NCBI GenBank assembly: GCA_027023345.1
Contig: JALVVO010000057.1
Span: 1 to 15,796 of the forward strand
Direction of reading: 5' to 3'
Length of the DNA: 15,796 bases
Origin: Thermaceae bacterium
Lineage (GTDB): Bacteria; Deinococcota; Deinococci; Deinococcales; Marinithermaceae
The notes beneath the pieces were generated by a model. The model worked only from the letters and a program-made list of their open reading frames with translations. It had not been told where the DNA came from and ran no database searches. Shown here piece by piece: positions 6,268 to 13,949 of the stretch. Each line of letters starts with the position of its first letter. Position 1 is the stretch's first letter. The position numbers and the translations under genes are program-made.

Positions 6268-9200
6268 AAGGGTACCGCCTCCTCGCCGCCCTCGGCGTCG
6301 CGGCGGGCGGCGAGGAGCGCCTCCGCGTCGGGAACGAAGCGGGCGCCGACCCCGGCCCGCGCGAGCTCGGGCAGCACGCCTTCGTCCACCCGAACGCCAC
6401 GGGCCAAAAGCAGCGCCCGGCCCCCGGGGCCTCGCACCCGGAGCCGGAGGGGCACGGTGCCCGGATGGGCGTCGAGGAGGCTTCTTAGCTCGAGCATCCG
6501 TTCCTCGCTGAGCGCGTCGAGCTCGAGCTCGAGCTCGAGCACCTTCGGCAGGCCCTCGAGCTCCTCCCAAAGGTAGAGGTCCTCGGCCACCACCCTGAGG
6601 CTCTCGCCGTCGGCGTCGGGCTCCACGGCAGCCACCACGGCCACCGGGGCGTCCTCCTTGAGCCGGGGCGAGACCCGCTCGTAGGCCCGGCCGAAGGCCA
6701 CCACCTCGATCGCCCCGGTCTCGTCGGCGAGCTGGAACTTGGCCATCATGCCGCCGGACTTGGTGGGCTTGCGCGCCACGTCCTCGACCATGCCGGCGAG
6801 CACCAGCTTGATCCGGCGCCTCCCCTCCGACTGGGCCTCGTAGTAGCGCGCGAGCTCGGCGATCGTCACCGTCGCCACCTCGGCGAGCCCCTCATAGTGC
6901 CGGAGGGGGTGGCCGGTCACGTAGATCCCGAGGGCCTCCTTCTCCATCTTGAGCCGCTCGACCTCGGGGATCGGCGGCACCGAGGGGAGTACCGGCTCGC
7001 TAGCCTCCTCGAAGAGCCCGGAAAGCCCCATCCGGGCGTGCTCCTGCTCCGCCGCCGCCCACTTCAAAAGCTCCTCGAGCCCCGCGAGCATCGCCCCCCG
7101 CTCGCCGAAGGCGTCGAAGGCCCCGGCCTTGATCAGCGACTCCACCGCCCGCCGGTTCACCAGGTGCAGGTCCACCCGCTTCAAGAAGTCCCCGAGCGAG
7201 GCGAAGGGGCCGCCCCGCTCGCGCTCGGCGAGGATCGCTTCCACCGCCGCCTCGCCCACGTTCTTCACCGCCGAGAGGCCGAAGAGGATCTCCTCCCCCA
7301 CCACCCGGAAGTCGAACCCCGAGCGGTTGATGTCCGGCGGGAGCACGGGAATGCCCATCGCCCGGGCGTCGCGGATGTACTCTGCCACCTTGTCCGAGTT
7401 CTTCCGCTCCACCGTGAGCAAGGCGGCCATGAACTCCACCGGGTAGTGGGCCTTGACGTAGGCGGTCTGGTAGGCGATCAAGGCGTAGGCGGCGGCGTGG
7501 GAGTTATGGACCACCAGGTCCTCGGCGACGAAGGTGTGGGTGCCCTCGACGGTAAGGTCGTAGACCTCCTCCTCGCCGGCGGGCTCCACCGCCACCACCC
7601 GGTCCCAGTAAAGGTCGCTCTCGGCCAGGCGCAAAAGCAAGAGGCTTCCGGTCAGGGCCGCGAGTCGCAAAACGGTCGCCCGGGTGAGGCCCCGCTTGGT
7701 GGCGTTGGGCCTCAGAATCCCGCTCGAAACGCCCTGGGCCTCCAAGTAAGCGGCGTACCCCTTGCCCTCGCTCGAGGCCGCCCGGCTCACCTCGGCGAGT
7801 ATCCGGGGGAGGAAGTCGTTGGGCAGGACATCCCTCGCCGAGACGCCCGCGCCGGAGAGCTCCTCTCTAAGCCGCTTTAGGTCGTCGGCTCGCTTGCCCA
7901 CGAGGTAGGGTCCCACCCGCTCGGCGAAGCGGCGCAGCATCGCGTCGCCTCCGATCAGGTAGACCACGTACCCCTTCCGCTTCTCCCCCCGGTAGGCGAA
8001 GCTCTTCTCCTTGAGGCTCGAGAGGATGCCGAGCCTGAGAAGCAGGTGCTGCACGTCCTCGGCAAGCCGACGGGAGGCGGTGGCGTAGTGGACCAGCTTG
8101 GTGGCGGGCTGGACGCCGCCGTCCCCCGACCAAAGCCGGCCCAAAAAGCGCGCCAGGCGCTCGGGAGGCTCGGCGAAGACCGGCTCGGGAACGAACTTCT
8201 CGCTGGCGGCGAGGCCGAGCACGCCCATCCGGGCGAGGAAGGCCCGGGCCCCGCTCTCCTCGCCCCTTCGCGTCCGGCCCACGTAGACGGCGGCCGCGGG
8301 CTTCTTCCGCTCCACCCGGACCCGGGTGTTGGGAAAGGCGGAGAGCGCCTTGTGCATCGCCTCGAGCACCGCCTCGTCCCCGGTATAGAGGTAAAACCCC
8401 GAAGGGTGACGCAGGTTTCCCTCCGCCAGGGCGAAGGCGAGGAGGTCAAGCTCGGCGTCCTTCAGCTCGGATCGGGCCTCGTAAGGGATCCTGCGGGCGA
8501 GGGCCACGTAGTCCCCGGGGCGAATGCGGCCGAGCTCCCGCCAGCCCTTGGGGGTGTAGAAGGGGTGGTTGGCGGTGGCCACGAGTTCGCGGCCGCTCGC
8601 GGTCTTGAGCCGGAAAACCGGGCGCCGGCCGCTGGGGAAGGCGGCCACCACGGGGCGGGGAACGATCTTCAGGCTCGCCTCGTCCAAAGAGGGCACCCAA
8701 ACCCCGCGGGCCTCTCCCCGGACGATCTCGCCCACCGTCACCCGTCTTCCGGTGCGGGCGTCCACCACCCGGGCGGAGGCGGGCAGGCACTTGTTGAAGC
8801 CGTAGTTGGCGAAGGCCTCGAGCATGTCGAAGAGCCGGCTCGCCTCCTCCTCGGGGATCCCCCGCTCGGCCGCGCCCTGGATGAAGCGCTCGCGGTGGCG
8901 CTTCATCTCCTCGACCTTCTTCTTGCCCATCGCCCGGCGGAGGAGGTCGGCCTCGCCCAGGGTGTAGCCCGCCACCGCGCTCGCGATCTGCATGATCTGC
9001 TCCTGGTAGACGGGAATGCCGTAGGTCTCCTCGAGGATTGGCCGGAGGTACTTCTCGGCGTGGGGGAACTCGGCGTAGGAGACCGGCTCGCGCCCGTGCT
9101 TGCGCCGGAGGTAGGTGGGGATGTTGTCCATCGGCCCCGGGCGGTAGAGGGAGAGGATCGCGATCAGGTCGTGGATGCGCTCGGGGCGGAAGGCGCGCAC

Positions 9201-11228
9201 GGTGTTGGTCATCCCCGTGCCCTCGAGCTGGAAGACCCCCTTGGTCTCGCCGCGCTGGAGGAGCTCGAAGGTCTTCGCGTCGTCGAGGGGGAGGCGGTCG
9301 TAGTCGAGCTCGTCGCCCTTGGACTCCTTCACGATCCGGGCGGCCTCCTCCAAGAAGGAGAGGGTGCGGAGGCCCAAAAAGTCCATCTTCAAAAGCCCCA
9401 GGGCCTCGACCGCGTTCATGTCGTACTGGGTGATGATCTTCTCGCCCCCGCCCGACTCCTTCATCAGCGGCACCAGGTCAGTGAGCGGCCCCTCGCCGAT
9501 CACCACCCCGGCGGCGTGCACCGAGGCGTGGCGGTTCAGGCCCTCGAGCCGCATCGCCACCTCGATCACCCGCTTGACCTCGGGGTCCCGCTCCATCCAG
9601 GCCTTGAGGTCGGGGACGGTTTCCACCGCCTCCTTCAAGGGGATCGGCCGGCCGAACTTGGTGGGGACGAGCTTGGCGATCTCCTCCGCCCTCTTGTGGG
9701 GAATGCCGAAGACCCGGGCCACGTCCTTGATCGCCGCCTTACTGGCCATCGTCCCGAAGGTCGCGATCTGGGCGACGCGGTCGGCGCCGTAGCGCTCGCG
9801 GACGTACTCGATCACCTCGTCCCGGCGCACATCGGAGAAGTCGGTGTCGATGTCGGGCATGCTGACCCGGGCGGGGTTCAAGAAGCGCTCGAAGAGGAGG
9901 TTGAACTCGAGCGGATCGATGTTGGTGATCCGGGTGGCGTAGGCCACCAGGCTCCCGGCGGCGCTCCCCCGGCCCGGCCCCACGCTGATCCCCTTCTCCT
10001 TGGCCCAGTTGATGTAGTCCTGAACGATCAGGAAGTAGCCGGGAAAGCCCATGTCCTCGATGACCTCGAGCTCATAAAGCGCCCGGGCCAGGATGCCCTC
10101 GGCGTCCCACTCGCGGACCTCCTTGGGGTCCGGAAGCAGGCCGGCGAGCCGCTTCCGCTCCTCGCGGGAAAGCAGCGCGAGCCGCTCGGCGAGCGCCTCC
10201 ATCCCCCCGTGGGGGACGGGGTGGCCGAGCCTCCTCAGCACCTCCCGGTAGAAGTCCTCGGTGATCCGGTCGGGGTAGCGCTCGGCGAGGCCCGAGAAGG
10301 TGAGCTCGGCCAGGTGCTGGGCGTCGGTCTTTCCCTCGGGCGTAGGGTACTTGGGGATGCGGTAGCGGCGGCGATCGTCCACCGGGAGCTCGACCGTGGC
10401 CATCTCGGCGATGAAGACGGTGTTGTCGAAGACCTCGTCGCCCCACTCCTCCGGGGGCAGGGCCTTTCGCATCTCCTCCGGGGTCTTGACGTAGAACTCG
10501 TCGCAGGGGAACTTCCAGCGGTCGGGGTCGTCCCAGGTGGCCTTGGACTGGATCGCGAGCAGGACCTCGTGGGCCTCGGCGTCCTCCTTCTTGACGTAGT
10601 GGCCGTCGTTGGTGGCCACCATGCCGAGGCCGTACTTTTTTGCGAACTCCTTCAAGACCGCGTTCACCCGGGCCTGCTCCTCCAGGCCGTGGTTTTGGAT
10701 CTCGATGAAGAAGCGATCCTTGAAGATCGAGAGGTACTCGTTGAGCCGTGCCTCCGCCAAATCCTCGCGCCCCGCCAGGATGAACTGGTTGATCTCCGAG
10801 CCCAGGCACCCCGAGAGCACGATCAGCCCCTCGGAGTGCTCCCTTAAGAGCTCGCGGTCGATCCGTGGCTTTTCGTAAAAACCTTCAAGGTAGGCCCGGG
10901 TGGCGAGCTTGACCAGGTTCTGGTAGCCCTTGAAGTCCTTGGCGATCAGGGTGAGGTGGTAGTAGCCGCCGTCCAGGCCCTTCCTGCGTTTCCGGTCAAA
11001 GCGGCTCTCGGCGGCGACGTAGGCCTCGTAGCCGATGATCGGCTTGACCCCCATCCGGTGGGCCAGCCGGTAGAACTCCACCGCACCGAAGAGGTTGCCG
11101 TGGTCGGTGATGGCGAGCGCGGGGTACTCGGGGCTCGTCTTCTTGACCCACTCGAGGAGGTCCTTGAGCTTGGCCGCCCCGTCCAGAAGGGAGAACTGGG
11201 TGTGCTGGTGGAGGTGGGCGAACTTCAC
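6264..11228 (-). CDS. dnaE: DNA polymerase III alpha subunit, intein-containing precursor
   Basis: This is the replicative polymerase, encoded as a 1654-residue precursor. Removal of a 429-residue intein (residues 814-1242) leaves a 1225-residue extein, close to Thermus DnaE. It starts with a PHP domain (HLHQHT, H5/H7), which in Thermus acts as a zinc-dependent proofreading nuclease. The C-family catalytic aspartates are D459 and D461 in PDIDTDF and D616 in MDFLGL, followed by fingers, the interrupted GFNK/SHAAAYAL segment, and a C-terminal OB fold (about 1465-1545). The start is GTG at 11228: the frame is open further upstream, but the PHP motif and a TATGCT -10 six bases before the GTG fix it. 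The short hexamer repeat at 6518-6540 encodes LELELELD. It ends in a CTAG shared with the convergent gene. Confidence 0.97.
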   Translation of the reverse strand: MKFAHLHQHTQFSLLDGAAKLKDLLEWVKKTSPEYPALAITDHGNLFGAVEFYRLAHRMGVKPIIGYEAYVAAESRFDRKRRKGLDGGYYHLTLIAKDFKGYQNLVKLATRAYLEGFYEKPRIDRELLREHSEGLIVLSGCLGSEINQFILAGREDLAEARLNEYLSIFKDRFFIEIQNHGLEEQARVNAVLKEFAKKYGLGMVATNDGHYVKKEDAEAHEVLLAIQSKATWDDPDRWKFPCDEFYVKTPEEMRKALPPEEWGDEVFDNTVFIAEMATVELPVDDRRRYRIPKYPTPEGKTDAQHLAELTFSGLAERYPDRITEDFYREVLRRLGHPVPHGGMEALAERLALLSREERKRLAGLLPDPKEVREWDAEGILARALYELEVIEDMGFPGYFLIVQDYINWAKEKGISVGPGRGSAAGSLVAYATRITNIDPLEFNLLFERFLNPARVSMPDIDTDFSDVRRDEVIEYVRERYGADRVAQIATFGTMASKAAIKDVARVFGIPHKRAEEIAKLVPTKFGRPIPLKEAVETVPDLKAWMERDPEVKRVIEVAMRLEGLNRHASVHAAGVVIGEGPLTDLVPLMKESGGGEKIITQYDMNAVEALGLLKMDFLGLRTLSFLEEAARIVKESKGDELDYDRLPLDDAKTFELLQRGETKGVFQLEGTGMTNTVRAFRPERIHDLIAILSLYRPGPMDNIPTYLRRKHGREPVSYAEFPHAEKYLRPILEETYGIPVYQEQIMQIASAVAGYTLGEADLLRRAMGKKKVEEMKRHRERFIQGAAERGIPEEEASRLFDMLEAFANYGFNKCLPASARVVDARTGRRVTVGEIVRGEARGVWVPSLDEASLKIVPRPVVAAFPSGRRPVFRLKTASGRELVATANHPFYTPKGWRELGRIRPGDYVALARRIPYEARSELKDAELDLLAFALAEGNLRHPSGFYLYTGDEAVLEAMHKALSAFPNTRVRVERKKPAAAVYVGRTRRGEESGARAFLARMGVLGLAASEKFVPEPVFAEPPERLARFLGRLWSGDGGVQPATKLVHYATASRRLAEDVQHLLLRLGILSSLKEKSFAYRGEKRKGYVVYLIGGDAMLRRFAERVGPYLVGKRADDLKRLREELSGAGVSARDVLPNDFLPRILAEVSRAASSEGKGYAAYLEAQGVSSGILRPNATKRGLTRATVLRLAALTGSLLLLRLAESDLYWDRVVAVEPAGEEEVYDLTVEGTHTFVAEDLVVHNSHAAAYALIAYQTAYVKAHYPVEFMAALLTVERKNSDKVAEYIRDARAMGIPVLPPDINRSGFDFRVVGEEILFGLSAVKNVGEAAVEAILAERERGGPFASLGDFLKRVDLHLVNRRAVESLIKAGAFDAFGERGAMLAGLEELLKWAAAEQEHARMGLSGLFEEASEPVLPSVPPIPEVERLKMEKEALGIYVTGHPLRHYEGLAEVATVTIAELARYYEAQSEGRRRIKLVLAGMVEDVARKPTKSGGMMAKFQLADETGAIEVVAFGRAYERVSPRLKEDAPVAVVAAVEPDADGESLRVVAEDLYLWEELEGLPKVLELELELDALSEERMLELRSLLDAHPGTVPLRLRVRGPGGRALLLARGVRVDEGVLPELARAGVGARFVPDAEALLAARRDAEGGEEAVPF
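6518..6540. repeat. CGAGCT hexamer repeat inside dnaE
   Basis: Almost four tandem copies of the self-complementary hexamer CGAGCT encode alternating Leu-Glu residues near the C-terminus of DnaE. Each unit is two codons, so copy-number changes would keep the frame. It probably reflects codon bias for Leu (CTC) and Glu (GAG). Confidence 0.7.
7503..8789 (-). mobile_element. DnaE intein with LAGLIDADG homing endonuclease
   Basis: The 429-residue intein begins at Cys1 (CLPASARVVD) and ends with HN (H428-N429), with Ser as the first C-extein residue. Splicing blocks are complete: block A at 1-13, block B TANHPF with H75, block F VYDLTVEGTHTFVA (409-422) and block G LVVHN. In the middle are two dodecapeptide motifs, LLAFALAEG (acidic E123) and FLGRLWSGDGG (acidic D223), with a block-D-like KFVPEP (198-203), so the endonuclease may be active. 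About 130 further residues before block F probably help recognise DNA. The host site is between GFNK and SHAAAYAL, four codons downstream of the well-known cyanobacterial split DnaE intein site (before CFNK). Base composition and codon use resemble the host gene. Confidence 0.95.
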
Positions 11229-11252
11229 CCTTCGAGCATAGCGCGGTATGCT
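11224..11252 (+). promoter_or_regulatory. Leaderless promoter of the secreted-protein gene
   Basis: TTCACC (11224-11229) as -35, a 17-bp spacer and TATGCT (11247-11252) as -10 place the transcription start at or next to the GTG at 11260, seven bases after the -10. The -35 overlaps the first codons of dnaE on the other strand. Confidence 0.65.
11235..11240 (-). promoter_or_regulatory. -10 element of leaderless dnaE promoter
   Basis: On the minus strand TATGCT is followed by six bases and then the dnaE GTG at 11228. The same hexamer occurs on the plus strand at 11247-11252, giving an inverted repeat AGCATA-N6-TATGCT (11235-11252) between the two divergent genes. No strong -35 is visible on this strand. 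Confidence 0.65.
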
Positions 11253-11259
11253 TGGTCCC

Positions 11260-11769
11260 GTGCGTGCCCTCCTCACCCTCGCCCTGGCCCTCGGACTCGC
11301 GCTCGCGCAAGGCGCGGTCCCGGAGCACCGCCTCGCGGGCGAGCCCGCTCCCTGGGTGGCCGAGGCCAAGGCCCTGGTGGAAAACCCTGAGCGGATCGCC
11401 CCGAGCCAGACCGCCGAGCTCACGGAAAAGGGGCTCCTCGTCTACGAGTACGTGGACGCAAAGCTAAAAAACCGCACCTTCGAGACCGTACTCCTCGCCC
11501 TCAAGAAGGGCGATCCCGAGGACTACCTGCTCGAGCTCACCCCCGGCGCCCGGGGCAAGCCCCTCGCCCCCGAGGAGCTCGGCGACGTTCTCCTCCTCGG
11601 CCAGGGCCCGAACTTCTGGTTCTTCCGGATCCTCGAAGGGCCCTTCGAGGACCAGTACCTGGTCTGGTCCACCGCCACCGGCCACCGCGGGGTCGGCGGC
11701 GAGGCCGTCCGGATCTACTCGAAGAAGGCCGTCGCCCACGAACCCGCCCTCCAAGCCCTCCTAAAGTAG
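11260..11769 (+). CDS. Secreted protein of unknown function
   Basis: This 169-residue protein has a classical signal peptide: a short basic start (MRALLT), a Leu/Ala core and a probable signal-peptidase site after ALA near residue 16. The mature part has no cysteine, metal motif or repeat I can identify, but has several aromatic and charged segments (ELTEKGLLVYEYVDAKLKNRTFETVLLALKKG; GPNFWFFRILEGPFEDQYLVW) that look like a small beta-rich domain. I do not recognise the family. GTG at 11260 is preferred over ATG at 11248, because the ATG lies inside the -10 TATGCT and lacks a ribosome site, while the GTG sits seven bases after it. It lies between dnaE (divergent) and norC, 82 nt upstream of the latter; a role in NO respiration is only a guess. 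Confidence 0.8.
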   Translation: MRALLTLALALGLALAQGAVPEHRLAGEPAPWVAEAKALVENPERIAPSQTAELTEKGLLVYEYVDAKLKNRTFETVLLALKKGDPEDYLLELTPGARGKPLAPEELGDVLLLGQGPNFWFFRILEGPFEDQYLVWSTATGHRGVGGEAVRIYSKKAVAHEPALQALLK

Positions 11770-11773
11770 CCGC

Positions 11774-11802
11774 GGGACATACGTCCCATGACCGGGGTCA
11801 TG
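11774..11802. promoter_or_regulatory. Two adjacent dyads upstream of norC, candidate operators
   Basis: GGGACATACGTCCC (11774-11787) has 5-bp arms around a 4-bp centre. Overlapping it by one base, CATGACCGGGGTCATG (11787-11802) has 7-bp arms around a 2-bp centre. Their centres are 14 bp apart. No T-run follows, so they do not look like a terminator. The 5-4-5 geometry is that of FNR/DNR-type sites (TTGAT-N4-ATCAA), but the bases differ. A possible -10 TAAAGT lies at 11762-11767 at the end of the preceding gene. Confidence 0.5.
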
Positions 11803-11851
11803 GCCCGGCCCCCGGCTCCGCCCTCATGCTCTTCAAAGAAAGGAGGGCGGT

Positions 11852-12517
11852 ATGGACTACAGCTGGATTCAGATCGCGGTCGCAGCGATCTTCTTCTCCG
11901 CCGTCGTCACGCTCGTCCTCTCCCGCGGCTACGGCTGGCTCTCCCCGACGTTCTGGCGGAACGCGGCGGTGGTGAGCTCGCTGGTCATGACCTTCATCCT
12001 GCTCTGGCTCACCTTCGACACCGCCGACCAGGTCCGCCCAGGTTCGGGCCGCATCCCCGACTGGACCGTGATCAACTACGAGATCAAGCTGGTCTGGGAC
12101 GCGGAGAAGCACCGCCAGGTGCCAGCCGTGGGCCGGGAGACCGGCTTCTTCGGCAAGACCTGGACGGCCGAGGAAGCCTTCGACCTCATCAACAAGGGCA
12201 AGATGACCCTTCAGTCCCGGAACTGCATGGAGTGCCACCAGATCCTGGGTAACGGCGCCTACTACGCCACCGACCTAACCCGGGCCTGGCTCGACCCCTG
12301 GTGGGAGGAGCGGATCATGCCCCTGACCGGCGCCAAGACCCGGGAAGAGGCGATGATGGCCTGGCTCAAGGACCCGCCGGCGATGCCGCAGGGGCCCCGG
12401 AAGATGCCCAACCTGCGCTTTTCCGACGAGGAGCTCGTGGCCCTGATCGCCTTCCTCAAGTGGATGTCGGCGATCGACACCAACGGCTTCCCGCCGCGCT
12501 TCGCGGTGGCCCAGTAA
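11852..12517 (+). CDS. norC: Nitric oxide reductase cytochrome c subunit
   Basis: This 221-residue protein is the electron-input subunit of cytochrome bc nitric oxide reductase. It has two predicted membrane helices (about 5-24 and 37-56) separated by a short Arg-containing loop. A periplasmic haem c domain follows, with the attachment motif CMECH (C125, C128, H129) and the probable axial Met M185 in RKMPNL. Electrons from soluble or membrane cytochromes pass through this haem to NorB. The start at 11852 has a good Shine-Dalgarno AGGAGG (11841-11846) five bases upstream. The stop runs straight into the norB ribosome site. Well-studied proteobacterial NorC has one membrane helix; two places both termini outside here. 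The gene is first in the norC-norB-norH-cytochrome operon. Confidence 0.94.
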   Translation: MDYSWIQIAVAAIFFSAVVTLVLSRGYGWLSPTFWRNAAVVSSLVMTFILLWLTFDTADQVRPGSGRIPDWTVINYEIKLVWDAEKHRQVPAVGRETGFFGKTWTAEEAFDLINKGKMTLQSRNCMECHQILGNGAYYATDLTRAWLDPWWEERIMPLTGAKTREEAMMAWLKDPPAMPQGPRKMPNLRFSDEELVALIAFLKWMSAIDTNGFPPRFAVAQ

Positions 12518-12527
12518 GGAGGTGGGT

Positions 12528-13949
12528 ATGGCGACTTCCTTCGCACGTCCCAAGGCCCAGGAACTCTTCGAATCCCAGAAGCTGGCCCTCGCCTACTTCG
12601 CGGTGGCCATCGTCCTCTTCGGCGCCCAGCTCATCTTCGGGCTGATCGCCGCCTACCAGTACATCAACCCCGACTTCCTCCTCGACAAGCTCCCCTTCAT
12701 GACCAACCGGACCCTCCACGTCAACGCGATGATCGTCTGGCTCCTGGTGGGGCTGATGGGGGGCGTTTACTGGTTCCTGCCCCTGGAGACCGGCCGCGAG
12801 GTCGTCGGCATCAAGCTCGCCAAGTTCATCTGGTGGGTGATCGTCGCCGGCGTCACCGTCGTCGTCCTGGTCTACCTCTTCGTCCAGATCGGCCCGGGCA
12901 ACGCCTTCACCCTCTGGTTCATCAACGAGGGGCGCGAGTACATCGAGGCACCGAGATGGGCGGACATCGCCATCGTGGCCTGGGTGGCGGTCTTCCTCTT
13001 CAACGTGATCGCCACCACCCTGGCCGCCCGGCGGATCACCGGCCTCCTCGGCGTCCTCATCTTCGACCTCGTCGCCCTCGGCGCCCTCTACACCGCCGGG
13101 ATGCACTACACCGTGAACGTCACCATGGACCAGTACCTCTGGTGGTGGGTGGTGCACCTCTGGGTGGAGGCCACCTGGGAGGTGCTGGTCGGCGTGCTCA
13201 TGGGCTGGAGCCTGATGTACCTCCTGGGCACGCCCCGCAAGCTGATCGAGACCTGGCTCTTCCTCGAGGTCGCGCTGGTCTTCGGCACCGGCATCCTGGG
13301 CCTGGGGCACCATTACTTCTGGATCGGCACGCCGGAGTACTGGATCGGGCTCGGCGGGTTCTTCTCCGCGCTCGAGCCCCTGCCCCTCGTGGCCATGGTG
13401 GTCCACGCCCTTTACGACGCCGGCGCCCACCGGATGCACACGGTGAACCGGCCGGCCCTTTTCTGGGCCATCGCCCAGGCGTTCGGCAACTTCATCGGCG
13501 CCGGCGTCTGGGGCTTCATGCAGACCCTGCCCCAGATCAACATGTACTCCCACGGCACCCAGCTCGCCGCCGCCCACGGCCACCTGGCCTTCTTCGGCGC
13601 CTACCTGGGCACGGTGATGACGCTCATCTACATCGCGGTGCAGAACGTGCGCCGGCCGGTGATGATTCCCCTCGACTCCAAATACTGGAGCTGGGCCTTC
13701 GCCCTCTTGATCCTCGGGATCGTGGGCATCGCCGGCTCCTTCACCATTTCCGGCTTCTCGCAGACGATGGTCGAGCGCGCCGAGCTCGGGAGCACCTGGA
13801 GCGCGTTCATCCAGTCCTACACCCACCCCTGGTACACCAACACCCTCGGCTGGCGCTACCTCTTCGCCTGGATCTTCGTCGCCGGATACCTGGTGCTCGT
13901 CTACGACCTCCTAACCATTGGGAAACGGAGGGAAGGCCATGCAGCCTAG
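12528..13949 (+). CDS. norB: Nitric oxide reductase catalytic subunit B
   Basis: This 473-residue haem-copper-oxidase-superfamily protein reduces two NO to N2O using haem b, haem b3 and non-haem iron (FeB) in the membrane. The ligands align with Pseudomonas NorB at a 3-4 residue offset: haem b H64 and H352, FeB H210, H261 and H262, and haem b3 H350. The NOR-specific Glu E214 in VHLWVEATWE is present and separates it from oxygen reductases. About 12 hydrophobic helices are visible. It has no long N-terminal quinol-oxidising extension, so it is of the cytochrome-c-dependent type that works with NorC. ATG at 12528 is preferred because AAGGAGG (12516-12522) lies five bases upstream; the in-frame GTG at 12522 overlaps it. 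The end overlaps norH by 11 nt. Confidence 0.96.
   Translation: MATSFARPKAQELFESQKLALAYFAVAIVLFGAQLIFGLIAAYQYINPDFLLDKLPFMTNRTLHVNAMIVWLLVGLMGGVYWFLPLETGREVVGIKLAKFIWWVIVAGVTVVVLVYLFVQIGPGNAFTLWFINEGREYIEAPRWADIAIVAWVAVFLFNVIATTLAARRITGLLGVLIFDLVALGALYTAGMHYTVNVTMDQYLWWWVVHLWVEATWEVLVGVLMGWSLMYLLGTPRKLIETWLFLEVALVFGTGILGLGHHYFWIGTPEYWIGLGGFFSALEPLPLVAMVVHALYDAGAHRMHTVNRPALFWAIAQAFGNFIGAGVWGFMQTLPQINMYSHGTQLAAAHGHLAFFGAYLGTVMTLIYIAVQNVRRPVMIPLDSKYWSWAFALLILGIVGIAGSFTISGFSQTMVERAELGSTWSAFIQSYTHPWYTNTLGWRYLFAWIFVAGYLVLVYDLLTIGKRREGHAA

Noticed and set aside
6518..6540. Hexamer repeat as a phase-variation switch in dnaE
   Set aside because: Units are in frame (two codons) so slippage would not switch the gene, and the repeat follows the general GAG/CTC codon preference.
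8046..10847. A very long open frame on the plus strand opposite dnaE (about 930 codons)
   Set aside because: It is an artefact of GC-rich third positions in dnaE. The translation is low-complexity in Gly/Val/Leu/His without any domain, while dnaE on the other strand is certain.
11774..11802. Reading the two dyads as an intrinsic terminator of the preceding gene
   Set aside because: No T-run follows and the arms are short; an operator or leader element fits better.
12522..12527. GTG start for norB two codons upstream
   Set aside because: The GTG overlaps the AAGGAGG ribosome site; the ATG at 12528 has proper spacing.
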